8,086 nucleotides of DNA from an uncultured Methylococcaceae bacterium (GCA_903939355.1 CAJAHC010000426.1:1-8086); one strand, 5' to 3'; counted from the first letter of the stretch, positions 1 to 6,410 are shown. Numbers and translations are program-made. The notes: generated by a model not told the origin, from the letters alone.

Positions 1-1131
1 GAATTGGCTTATGCAAAAACTAATCAAATTATTGACATCGCTTATTTAACGCAAGAACAAGTCGCCCCACTGTCATTATCTAATTTAGATCCGTTTATCA
101 AAAATAAAGGGGTTCTTGGGGCAGAGTTGGGGATTGATGATGATAATACTACGGGTAAATTTGTAGGACAGCAATTTAACTTAAAAAAAATTATTGTACC
201 CATGGATGGCAATGTTATTGCGGCATTCGATAAAGAGATCAGCAAAAAGTTTCAATATGTTGTAATTAATTTATCCGCTACACAGGTAAACCAAGTTGCT
301 GATTTGCCTGAGGCAAAAAAAATGCTCCTATTTGACGTAGGAACAATTGACGATGCGTTGCGTAATGAGCAGTGTCGAGGCAATGTATTGCATTTTTTAC
401 CTAGTAGAGCCATGAGGGCTGATGCACTAGCCCAATATTTGATGAAAAAACGCTGGGTTAAATGGTTCTTGGTTGTGGGTACTAATCAGGAAGATCTTTT
501 ATTTGCAAACGCTATCAAGCGATCTGCCAAACGTTTTGGTCTGCAAATAGTAGCAGAAAAAACCTGGGATCATACGTATGATGCTAGGCGCACAGCACAA
601 TCCGATGTGGCAGTATTTACCCAGACTGAGGATGATTACGATGTCTTGGTAGTTGCTGATGAGTCAGGGCAGTTTGGTGAGTATCTGGACTATTGCACTT
701 GGAATCCGAGGCCAGTAATAGGTACACAAGGGTTGGTTGCCGCTGCGTGGCATAAAACCCATGAGCAGTGGGGCGCTATTCAGATTCAAAATCGGTTTAA
801 AGAAAAGGCACATCGTTGGATGGAAGAACAGGATTATGCGGCTTATTTAGCTCTTAGAGCTATCGGTGAGGCGACCACGCGCACAAAATCAAGTGATCTA
901 AGTACGGTTAAAGATTATATGTTAAGTGATAGTTTTGCTTTACAGGGTTATAAAGGCAGTCCCTTATCCTTTCGATCATGGGATGGACAGTTGCGACAAC
1001 CGATTTTGCTGGCGGCACCCAGGTCATTAGTTGCTGTAGCGCCCATTGAAGGTTTTTTGCATCCCAAAACGGAGTTGGATACCTTGGGTTATGATCTGCC
1101 GGAATCGCTCTGCAAAGGGGTAAAGCAATAA
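1..1131 (+). CDS. Periplasmic substrate-binding protein of PQQ-alcohol-dehydrogenase-type ABC system (5' partial)
   Basis: The reading frame is open from base 1 (376 residues visible), so the true start lies upstream; the in-frame TTG at 4 is not a credible start. The first visible residues, ELAYA followed by KTNQ, look like the end of a signal peptide with an A-Y-A cleavage site, so only the leader is probably missing. The mature part resembles the branched-chain amino acid type (Peripla_BP_6-like) periplasmic binding fold. A segment near residues 40-56 (ELGIDDDNTTGKFVGQ) is typical of the family 'ABC transporter substrate-binding protein, PQQ-dependent alcohol dehydrogenase system' (TIGR03863, from memory). 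It probably corresponds to PedA1 of Pseudomonas putida. The gene ends in TAATG, sharing one base with the next gene, so the two are surely co-transcribed. The ligand cannot be read from the sequence; alcohol-related compounds or lanthanide complexes are the candidates from the family context. Confidence 0.82.
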   Translation, partial: ELAYAKTNQIIDIAYLTQEQVAPLSLSNLDPFIKNKGVLGAELGIDDDNTTGKFVGQQFNLKKIIVPMDGNVIAAFDKEISKKFQYVVINLSATQVNQVADLPEAKKMLLFDVGTIDDALRNEQCRGNVLHFLPSRAMRADALAQYLMKKRWVKWFLVVGTNQEDLLFANAIKRSAKRFGLQIVAEKTWDHTYDARRTAQSDVAVFTQTEDDYDVLVVADESGQFGEYLDYCTWNPRPVIGTQGLVAAAWHKTHEQWGAIQIQNRFKEKAHRWMEEQDYAAYLALRAIGEATTRTKSSDLSTVKDYMLSDSFALQGYKGSPLSFRSWDGQLRQPILLAAPRSLVAVAPIEGFLHPKTELDTLGYDLPESLCKGVKQ

Positions 1132-2093
1132 TGAAAAATAACTACTTGGTTTTCTTTTTAATGTGGGTGTTAGTTGCATCGGTTCGAGCTGAAACTGTTT
1201 TTGTTACCTTGGAAAAAGATAATGCGTTAGCTGTGATTGACCCGATTGCCGGCAAGCTGCTTAAAACTGTACCGGTAGGACAGCGACCTAGAGGTATTGT
1301 CATAAGTCCGGATAATAAATTTTTGTATGTAGCGACTAGTGATGAGAATGTTATAAAAATTATTGATGTCGAGACGCTAAAGGAAGTCGGTTATTTACCA
1401 TCGGGTGAAGATCCTGAAACTTTTGCATTAAATCCTGCAGGTGACAAGCTTTATGCTTCAAACGAAGATGATAGCCTGGTAACCGTTATTGACATCGCAA
1501 AAAAGAAAATCATCAAGCAAATCAAAGTTGGCGTAGAGCCCGAAGGTATTGCGGTTAGTCCGGATAATAAATGGCTTGTCAGTGCTTCAGAAACCACCAA
1601 CATGGTGCACTGGATTGATACTAAAGCCAATGCCATTACAGAAAATATTTTGGTTGATCCTCGCCCGCGTGCTGTTAGGTTTACAGCCAATAGTCAGCAA
1701 TTGTGGGTAACATCAGAAATGGCCGGTACTTTAATGATATTGGATGTCAACTCTAAGCAAATAATTAAAACCATTAAGTTTCAAGTGGCAGGCGTAACGG
1801 CCGATAAAATTCAGCCGGTAGGTGTGGTTATAGATAAAGACAGCAATAGAGGTTATGTAGCTTTGGGGCCTGCAAATCGCGTAGCAGTAATTAATGCCAA
1901 AACGTTTGAAGTAGAAAAAGTGTTATTGGTAGGGCAGCGAGTTTGGAATTTGGCTTTTTCCCCTGATCAAAAACGTCTCTACACAACAAATGGTATTAGC
2001 AACGATATTTCGATTATTGATCTGGATAGTCAAGTTGTCACTAAATCAATTGGCGTTGGAAATTATCCTTGGGGTGTTGCGGTAAAACCATGA
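1131..2093 (+). CDS. Secreted YVTN-type beta-propeller protein of PQQ-dependent catabolism cluster
   Basis: The product has 320 residues. Residues 1-20 form a signal peptide (charged MKNN, hydrophobic core, V-R-A cleavage before E21), so it acts in the periplasm. The rest is a seven-bladed propeller: the blade motif of the type VGxxPxGIxxSPDxxxLYV recurs at about residues 49, 91, 133, 175, 226, 267 and 308, at roughly 42-residue spacing with one longer blade (175 to 226). This matches the PQQ-dependent catabolism-associated beta-propeller family (TIGR03866, from memory), probably PedA2 of Pseudomonas putida. The ATG at 1131 overlaps the upstream stop by one base, and AAAGGGG at 1114-1120 serves as ribosome site. 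The stop overlaps the next start as ATGA. It probably acts as a periplasmic partner of the ABC transporter or of the dehydrogenase; its exact biochemical role is not known to me. Confidence 0.88.
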   Translation: MKNNYLVFFLMWVLVASVRAETVFVTLEKDNALAVIDPIAGKLLKTVPVGQRPRGIVISPDNKFLYVATSDENVIKIIDVETLKEVGYLPSGEDPETFALNPAGDKLYASNEDDSLVTVIDIAKKKIIKQIKVGVEPEGIAVSPDNKWLVSASETTNMVHWIDTKANAITENILVDPRPRAVRFTANSQQLWVTSEMAGTLMILDVNSKQIIKTIKFQVAGVTADKIQPVGVVIDKDSNRGYVALGPANRVAVINAKTFEVEKVLLVGQRVWNLAFSPDQKRLYTTNGISNDISIIDLDSQVVTKSIGVGNYPWGVAVKP

Positions 2094-2830
2094 AAACAGA
2101 CTTGGCATTATCTATTGAAAACTTGAGTTTTTCATACAGCCACAAGAAAGCGCTTGATCAAGTGAGTTTTGATATTCGTTCCGGTGAATGTACATTCCTC
2201 GTAGGGCCAAATGGCGCAGGTAAGAGTACTTTATTTTCATTAATTACTCGGTTATATGATACTCGCGAAGGTCGTATTGAACTATGCGGTTTTGATATAA
2301 AACGGCAAACACGAAATGCCTTGGCAAAATTAGGTGTGGTTTTTCAGCAAACTACGTTGGATATGGATTTGACGGTTATGCAAAATTTACGTTATCACGC
2401 CTCTTTGCAGGGAATGGGGCGTAAACAAGCTTTGCAATGCATTCAGCAATCACTAGAGCGCCTAACTATGTTTGATCGCCGATTTGAAAAGATACGTCAA
2501 CTTAATGGCGGTCATCGGCGACGCGTAGAGATTGCCAGAGCTTTGCTGCATAAGCCTGCATTGTTATTACTTGACGAGCCCACTGTCGGCTTGGATGTTC
2601 CTAGTCGACTGGCGATTGTTGAATATGTGCATCAGTTGGCTATAGATGAAAAATTGGCTGTTTTATGGGCGAGTCATTTAATCGATGAGATAGACCCTGA
2701 TGATCATTTAATAGTGCTACATAAAGGGCAAATAAAAGCTAAAGGTACAGTGAATGAGGTGCTTGGGATAACAAATACGTCGATAATAGAAGATGCTTTT
2801 TATAATTTGACTCAAGGAGACCGTCCATGA
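2090..2830 (+). CDS. pedB: ABC transporter ATP-binding protein, PQQ-alcohol-dehydrogenase-type system
   Basis: This is a cytoplasmic ATPase subunit of 246 residues that powers the permease encoded next to it. Visible motifs are Walker A GPNGAGKST (39-47), the Q-loop around Q86-Q87, a signature helix reading LNGGH (138-142) instead of the usual LSGGQ, Walker B LLLLDEPTVGLD (158-169) and the H-loop histidine H196. All catalytic residues are present, so it should hydrolyse ATP. I chose the ATG at 2090, which forms an ATGA overlap with the stop of the propeller gene. An in-frame TTG at 2069 would add seven unlikely residues (MGCCGKT). The family is the PQQ-dependent alcohol dehydrogenase ABC ATPase (TIGR03864, from memory). 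Single-domain DrrA/CcmA-like ATPases of this type normally pair with ABC-2 permeases, as here. Confidence 0.9.
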   Translation: MKTDLALSIENLSFSYSHKKALDQVSFDIRSGECTFLVGPNGAGKSTLFSLITRLYDTREGRIELCGFDIKRQTRNALAKLGVVFQQTTLDMDLTVMQNLRYHASLQGMGRKQALQCIQQSLERLTMFDRRFEKIRQLNGGHRRRVEIARALLHKPALLLLDEPTVGLDVPSRLAIVEYVHQLAIDEKLAVLWASHLIDEIDPDDHLIVLHKGQIKAKGTVNEVLGITNTSIIEDAFYNLTQGDRP

Positions 2831-3630
2831 ATATGCTGCATTATTGGCGAGCGATGTGGGGCATTATTGGCCGTGAATTATGGCGTTTTATTACCCAGCG
2901 GGAGCGCTTCATTTCTGCATTAGTCAGACCTTTAGTTTGGTTATTTGTATTTGCGGCAGGCTTTAGATCGGCACTAGGCTTGGCCATTACGCCGCCTTAT
3001 GAAACCTATATTCTTTATGAGGTTTATATCACTCCAGGTCTTATTGGAATGATACAGTTATTTAATGGCATGCAAAGTTCATTGTCAATGGTTTATGATC
3101 GGGAAATGGGCAGTATGCGAATATTAATGGTATGCCCATTACCGCGATGGTTTTTATTACTCAGTAAGTTATTGGCAGGCACTGGAGTTTCAATATTACA
3201 AGTCTATGTGTTTTTAGTAGTTGCTTGGTTTTATGATATTCATGCACCTTGGCAGGGCTACTTATGGGTATTGCCATCTTTAATCTTATCTGGACTAATG
3301 CTGGGTGCATTAGGATTACTTTTGTCGTCCTTCATAAAACAGTTAGAAAACTTTGCGGGTGTTATGAATTTTGTTATTTTCCCCATGTTTTTTATGTCTA
3401 CAGCACTTTATCCTTTGTGGAAAATGAAAGAGTCCAGCGTTCTGTTAAGTCTGTTTGCGCAATATAACCCGTTTTCTCAAGCGGTTGAATTAATACGCTT
3501 TTCATTGTATGGGCAATTTAATCAAACTGCTTTCGTCTATGTTTTGGTAGCATTTTTCATTTTTATGAGTGTAGCAATCATGGGTTATAATCCTTCAAAA
3601 GGGATGATGATGAAAAAGGGCGGCGCTTAA
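2827..3630 (+). CDS. pedC: ABC-2 type permease, PedC-like
   Basis: The product is an inner-membrane subunit of 267 residues with about six hydrophobic segments, near 30-48, 63-82, 108-133, 146-170, 176-196 and 234-253. The cytoplasmic loop with DREMGSMR (91-98) and the late NPFSQAVELIRF segment (214-225) are typical of ABC-2 membrane proteins. It fits the alcohol ABC transporter permease family named after PedC (TIGR03861, from memory). The start codon overlaps the ATPase stop as ATGA, and AAGGAG at 2814-2819 is a good ribosome site. A second ATG two codons later is possible. ABC-2 permeases usually export, yet this operon also carries a periplasmic binding protein, so transport direction is not obvious. 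No clear intrinsic terminator follows on the + strand. Confidence 0.9.
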   Translation: MNMLHYWRAMWGIIGRELWRFITQRERFISALVRPLVWLFVFAAGFRSALGLAITPPYETYILYEVYITPGLIGMIQLFNGMQSSLSMVYDREMGSMRILMVCPLPRWFLLLSKLLAGTGVSILQVYVFLVVAWFYDIHAPWQGYLWVLPSLILSGLMLGALGLLLSSFIKQLENFAGVMNFVIFPMFFMSTALYPLWKMKESSVLLSLFAQYNPFSQAVELIRFSLYGQFNQTAFVYVLVAFFIFMSVAIMGYNPSKGMMMKKGGA

Positions 3631-3745
3631 GATTTGATATTTTGTATAAATCGATAAAAAGGGGGCGGTCAAGTCACTTGCTTCTGTTTAAAGGTAATTA
3701 AAGTGTGCATTAGAATAGTTATCTACATAAAAGACTTAAAAAATA

Positions 3746-3764
3746 TTTTCTGAAGATCAGAAAA
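3746..3764. repeat. Perfect 8-bp inverted repeat with 3-base loop
   Basis: TTTTCTGA and TCAGAAAA flank AGA. On the minus strand the hairpin is followed by TATTTTTT, which resembles a weak intrinsic terminator, but no minus-strand gene is visible for it. The stem is AT-rich. It might help end transcription from the ped-like operon, but this is uncertain. Confidence 0.35.
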
Positions 3765-3962
3765 AAGACAAAGCTTTATCGGGTCAAAAAATACTACGAC
3801 TTAATTTGATCTTAAAGTATAGTGGCAAGTCTGATGGACAGTAAAAATTAAGCACTTGAAAAGTTTTGTGATTATGATAAATTTACTGGGCAAGTGGATT
3901 TAGCTAATGATCAATATGCCTTTGAGTAATTATTTTAAAAGCTTTTGACTGATAAGTTAAGG

Positions 3963-3991
3963 TGTCACTGAATATAAGCTATCACTATAAT
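3963..3991 (+). promoter_or_regulatory. Candidate sigma70 promoter for the 4023 gene
   Basis: A perfect -10 box TATAAT lies at 3986-3991. The best -35 at 17-bp spacing is TGTCAC (3963-3968), a weak match. Transcription would start near 3998, leaving a leader of about 25 bases with GAGGAT at 4012-4017 as ribosome site. Confidence 0.45.
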
Positions 3992-4022
3992 AACTAAAAT
4001 TACACCCATGTGAGGATAAGAA

Positions 4023-4541
4023 ATGAGTAATGAAGATAACGCTAAACAAGAAGAAAGTGCTAAAACGGATGATAAAGTAAAAGAATCTATAAATACTGCA
4101 AAAAATGTTGCCGGCAGTTTAGCGACTTCGTTTTTAGCCTTAAAAGAAACAAATCCAAAAGTGTTTTTTGGTAGTATTGGTGGCGTGGTTATTTTGCTAC
4201 TTATAATGATGTCAGGTGGTGACGATTCAGCTCCCGGTGTTTCAGGACCTGCGATTAAAAATCTTACGGTAGGCCAACGTTATGTATTAAAAAGCGCTAA
4301 TGCCTATGACCCTGGAGCAACTGTTCGTTTAGTATCAACACCAGGTGCTATAGCCGCATATGACGATACTGAAGAAGCTGATAGATCAGGCGCTTGCCAG
4401 CATATGCCTCAGGGCACACCTATTTCGGTGTTAGGTTTTGCTGATGCTTTTGGAAAACAAAAGGCGTATGCAAAAGTTAAAGTAGAAGAGGGTGAATGTA
4501 AAGATAGTGAAGCGTGGGCCTTAGCAATTGATATTCAGTAA
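4023..4541 (+). CDS. Hypothetical single-pass membrane protein with extracytoplasmic domain
   Basis: I do not recognise this 172-residue protein. Residues 1-45 are hydrophilic and rich in Lys, Glu and Asp, and probably cytoplasmic. One membrane segment follows at about 48-63 (VFFGSIGGVVILLLIM). The rest, after a GGDDSAPG linker, forms a small beta-rich domain (about 78-172) that may be SH3-like, with two cysteines, C125 and C159, that could pair in an oxidising compartment. There is no cleavable signal peptide or lipobox, so the topology is inferred as N-in, C-out. The ATG at 4023 has a GAGGAT ribosome site five bases upstream and a TATAAT box further up. It is a single-gene unit ending 11 bases before the tRNA promoter, with no terminator between, so read-through into the tRNA unit is possible. 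No function can be assigned. Confidence 0.75.
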   Translation: MSNEDNAKQEESAKTDDKVKESINTAKNVAGSLATSFLALKETNPKVFFGSIGGVVILLLIMMSGGDDSAPGVSGPAIKNLTVGQRYVLKSANAYDPGATVRLVSTPGAIAAYDDTEEADRSGACQHMPQGTPISVLGFADAFGKQKAYAKVKVEEGECKDSEAWALAIDIQ

Positions 4542-4552
4542 TTAAATAACAT

Positions 4553-4580
4553 TTGACAGTTTTTTTTAAGTATATATAAT
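4553..4580 (+). promoter_or_regulatory. Consensus sigma70 promoter of the tRNA unit
   Basis: TTGACA (4553-4558) and TATAAT (4575-4580) are both perfect, with a 16-bp spacer containing a T8 tract. The predicted start is near 4587, giving a leader of about 11 bases before tRNA-Gly. This is the strength expected for a stable-RNA promoter. Confidence 0.88.
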
Positions 4581-4597
4581 TGTCGGATAATTAAAGC

Positions 4598-4672
4598 GCG
4601 GGAATAGCTCAGTGGTAGAGCACAACCTTGCCAAGGTTGGGGTCGCGAGTTCGAATCTCGTTTCCCGCTCCA
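4598..4672 (+). tRNA. tRNA-Gly (GCC)
   Basis: The gene has 75 bases including an encoded CCA. The acceptor arms GCGGGAA (4598-4604) and TTCCCGC (4662-4668) pair fully. The anticodon stem CAACC/GGTTG (4623-4627, 4635-4639) encloses a loop with GCC at 4630-4632, and the T arm carries GTTCGAATC. It closely resembles E. coli tRNA-Gly(GCC), for example glyW. It is the first gene after the strong promoter. Confidence 0.98.
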
Positions 4673-4681
4673 ATATAAAAG

Positions 4682-4709
4682 AAAAGCCGCGAACTATCGC
4701 GGCTTTTTT
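4682..4709 (+). terminator. Intrinsic terminator between tRNA-Gly and tRNA-Cys
   Basis: An 11-bp perfect stem (AAAAGCCGCGA at 4682-4692 with TCGCGGCTTTT at 4697-4707) has a 4-base loop ACTA, and six T residues follow the GC-rich part of the stem (4704-4709). It should end most tRNA-Gly transcripts only 13 bases before tRNA-Cys begins. Confidence 0.88.
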
Positions 4710-4722
4710 ATTTCATTGTTAT

Positions 4723-4796
4723 GGCTGCGTAGCAAAATGGTTATGCAGTGGCCTGCAAAGCCATCTACGGCGGTTCGATTCCGCCCGCAGCCTCCA
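4723..4796 (+). tRNA. tRNA-Cys (GCA)
   Basis: The gene has 74 bases with encoded CCA. The acceptor arms GGCTGCG (4723-4729) and CGCAGCC (4786-4792) pair fully. The anticodon stem GTGGC/GCCAT (with a G-U pair) encloses loop CTGCAAA, with anticodon GCA at 4755-4757, and the T arm reads GGTTCGATTCC. In E. coli the corresponding cysT sits between glyW and leuZ. Here no leucine tRNA follows; an integrase gene does. No promoter of its own fits between it and the upstream terminator. Confidence 0.98.
4772..4796 (+). other. Probable attachment site (attL) in the 3' end of tRNA-Cys
   Basis: A P4-type tyrosine integrase begins 210 bases downstream and reads away from the tRNA, the usual layout when an element has inserted into a tRNA 3' end and restored it. 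The T arm and acceptor 3' strand are the expected core. No second copy is in the window, so the other end must lie beyond 8086. The exact core boundaries are unknown. Confidence 0.5.
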
Positions 4797-4829
4797 AATG
4801 AATGTTTTAAGAGACTCAAAGAAGTACAG

Positions 4830-4864
4830 AAGCCCGCAGATTATCTAGTCTAGCGGGTTTTTTT
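4830..4864 (+). terminator. Intrinsic terminator downstream of tRNA-Cys
   Basis: CCCGC (4833-4837) pairs with GCGGG (4853-4857), extended inward by AGA/TCT with a bulge and outward by AAG with TTT through a G-U pair. Seven T residues follow at 4858-4864. It closes the tRNA unit and insulates the integrase region from tRNA transcription. If attL is at the tRNA end, this terminator belongs to the element. Confidence 0.82.
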
Positions 4865-4885
4865 ATGCCCGTAAGATTCAATGAA

Positions 4886-5006
4886 ATGCAGTAACAGTCG
4901 ACAATTTATGCAGTAAGTTTTACAGTAACTCTACTTTAGGGCAGTTACTGCAAGCAAAGTTACTGCATTATTAATCGCAGCTCAATAACCACAAGGGCTT
5001 ACTGCT
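4886..5006. repeat. Six copies of a TGCAGTAAC-like motif before the integrase
   Basis: Three copies point right: ATGCAGTAAC (4886-4895), ATGCAGTAAG (4908-4917) and TTACAGTAAC (4920-4929). Three point left: GTTACTGCAA (4944-4953), GTTACTGCAT (4959-4968) and CTTACTGCT (4998-5006). The shared core is CAGTAA plus C or G. Copies 1 and 5 are exact 10-base inverted repeats. The last copy abuts the integrase start codon. Tyrosine integrases and their excisionases use such arrays as arm-type sites, and binding here could also repress the integrase gene. The role is inference; the repeats are plain in the sequence. Confidence 0.8.
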
Positions 5007-6266
5007 ATGGCAAAAGAACTTTTAAAAGACGTCACTATTCGCAACGCCAAACCTTTAGATAAAGACTATCGGCTAAATGATGGTGAAGGGCTTTACGTTA
5101 TTGTCAAAATCAATGGCGCTAAATGGTGGCGATTTGATTACACCCACGCACGCAAAAGAAAAACATTATCACTAGGTGTTTATCCTGAAACTGGACTATC
5201 TGACGCTAGGCGCAAAGCCGAGGACGCCAGAAATAATATTGCCAATGGAAATAACCCTAGCGACATTCGAAAGAGCAATAAACTAGATGAACAGTTAGCC
5301 ATCGAAAATGAAAACCGTCTTGATGCTGGGCTAACGATAATAGACAGCTTTGAGCATATCGCTAGAGAGTGGGGCGAAAAAAAGGTTAATAACTGGATAG
5401 ATAAGAATAATCGGTCTAAGCGCATGCTGGAAAGGGATGTTTTCCCGTGGCTAGGTAGCAAGACCATAACCGACATTTTACCCATAGATATTTTAACCTG
5501 CGTTAGGCGTGTAGAAGATCGAGGTACTATTGAGACTGCACATAGAGTGCTACAGATTTGCGGACAGGTGTTTAGGTATGGTGTACAAACTAGCCGAGTT
5601 GATCGAGATATAACGCCAGATTTACGCGGAGCTTTGCCAGTCGCTAAAGGTGGTCACTTTGCCTCATTGACCGAACCCAAAGACGCAGCGCCATTATTGA
5701 GAGCTATTGATATTTATACAGGTTCTTTCGTCGTTAAATCAGCCTTACAGTTAGCGCCCTTGGTATTTGTACGCCCAAGTGAATTACGCCAAGCAGAATG
5801 GGCGCATATTGACATTGAAACTAAAGAATGGCGGTATTTTGTCACTAAAACTGAAACCGATCATATAGTCCCCTTATCAAAACAAGCTATCGATATTTTA
5901 ACCAAGCTGCAGCCGCTTACAGGAAATGGTCGCTTTGTATTCCCTAGCGCAAGAACCCCGAACGGCTCTAGGCCTATGAGTGATATGGCAATGTTAGCAG
6001 CTCTAAGGCGTATGGGTTTTACTAAAGATGAAATGAGCGTTCACGGCTTTAGAGCTATGGCGCGAACCATACTAGATGAAGTGTTAGGCTTTCGAGTTGA
6101 TTTTATCGAACATCAACTAGCCCATGCTGTACGTGATGCTAACGGACGGGCTTACAACAGAACCTCACATTTACCAGATCGTCATAAAATGATGCAAAGC
6201 TGGAGTGATTACTTAGAGGGGTTAAAAAATGGCGCTCAGGTGATAGCGTTTAAAAAGATTAGTTAA
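5007..6266 (+). CDS. P4-type site-specific tyrosine recombinase (integrase)
   Basis: The 419-residue product has normal length for the family. Residues 1-90 are the arm-DNA-binding domain (DUF4102-type, with LNDGEGLYVIV at 23-33 and LSLGVYPETGLSDAR at 54-68). A SAM-like core-binding domain lies at about 110-210 and the catalytic domain at about 220-400. The catalytic set is complete: R256 (in VRPSELR), K281, H346 and R349 (HGFRAMART), H373 (QLAH) and the nucleophile Y383 (AYNRTSH). It should integrate and, with a partner, excise the element at the tRNA-Cys site. The ATG at 5007 is preceded by AAGGG at 4993-4997. A weak promoter (TATTAA at 4969-4974) may lie inside the repeat array, so the same repeats could control it. 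No terminator with a T tract follows. The gene appears intact. Confidence 0.95.
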   Translation: MAKELLKDVTIRNAKPLDKDYRLNDGEGLYVIVKINGAKWWRFDYTHARKRKTLSLGVYPETGLSDARRKAEDARNNIANGNNPSDIRKSNKLDEQLAIENENRLDAGLTIIDSFEHIAREWGEKKVNNWIDKNNRSKRMLERDVFPWLGSKTITDILPIDILTCVRRVEDRGTIETAHRVLQICGQVFRYGVQTSRVDRDITPDLRGALPVAKGGHFASLTEPKDAAPLLRAIDIYTGSFVVKSALQLAPLVFVRPSELRQAEWAHIDIETKEWRYFVTKTETDHIVPLSKQAIDILTKLQPLTGNGRFVFPSARTPNGSRPMSDMAMLAALRRMGFTKDEMSVHGFRAMARTILDEVLGFRVDFIEHQLAHAVRDANGRAYNRTSHLPDRHKMMQSWSDYLEGLKNGAQVIAFKKIS

Positions 6267-6364
6267 ATACTAGATATTGAGGCTTTTCAATTTATGTAAT
6301 CTATATATAGAAAATCCGGCAACGATTGCGGAAAGCAAAATAGTTTATGATGTGTTTGTTTTGT

Positions 6365-6382
6365 TCTATTTAGGTCTATTTA
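6365..6382 (+). repeat. Tandem TCTATTTA repeat, 10-bp period
   Basis: TCTATTTA occurs at 6365-6372 and 6375-6382, one helical turn apart, about 40 bases upstream of the -35 box at 6423. It could be a binding site for a regulator or an AT-rich UP-like element; it may also be chance in AT-rich DNA. Confidence 0.4.
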
Positions 6383-6410
6383 AGTTTAAATAAGTAAAAA
6401 TATGGAAAAC

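Larger units (their letters stand above)
3631..4022. other. AT-rich intergenic region, no gene found
   Basis: This stretch has stop codons in all + frames and no ORF worth calling. It holds the 11-bp palindrome CAAGTCACTTG (3670-3680), with further CAAGT/ACTTG words at 3826, 3853 and 3891. It also contains an 8-bp perfect inverted repeat (3746-3764) and, at its right end, a likely promoter and ribosome site for the next gene. One frame (3852-3929) reads as about 25 protein-like residues ending DLANDQYAFE but has no start codon, so it could be a decayed gene tail. I see no convincing terminator for the upstream operon. Confidence 0.5.

Noticed and set aside
42..245. 67-aa minus-strand ORF inside the substrate-binding protein gene
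   Set aside because: It is antisense to a well-supported family gene, lacks a ribosome site and has no recognisable motif.
1451..1690. 79-aa minus-strand ORF inside the propeller gene
   Set aside because: It lies opposite conserved propeller blades; composition is that of an antisense shadow.
2069..2089. Upstream TTG start for the ABC ATPase
   Set aside because: It would add MGCCGKT within the propeller coding end; the ATG at 2090 gives the usual ATGA junction and normal family N-terminus.
3249..3467. 72-aa + strand ORF inside the permease gene
   Set aside because: It is an out-of-frame shadow of the membrane segments of the permease.
4008..4013. Start-stop pair ATG-TGA just before the 4023 gene
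   Set aside because: The TGA overlaps the ribosome site, which could allow regulation, but the pair has no ribosome site of its own and is likely chance.
4783..4839. Shared 8-base word GCCCGCAG in tRNA-Cys (4783-4790) and the downstream terminator (4832-4839) as a possible att duplication
   Set aside because: The match ends abruptly on both sides, and the second copy is explained by the terminator stem.
4612..4848. 78-aa + strand ORF across both tRNA genes
   Set aside because: The region is fully explained by two complete tRNAs and their terminators.
4886..5006. CRISPR array reading of the repeated motif
   Set aside because: Repeats are about 10 bases, in both orientations and unevenly spaced, with no spacers or cas genes.
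5180..5485. 101-aa minus-strand ORF inside the integrase gene
   Set aside because: It is antisense to conserved arm-binding and core-binding domains, with no start signal.
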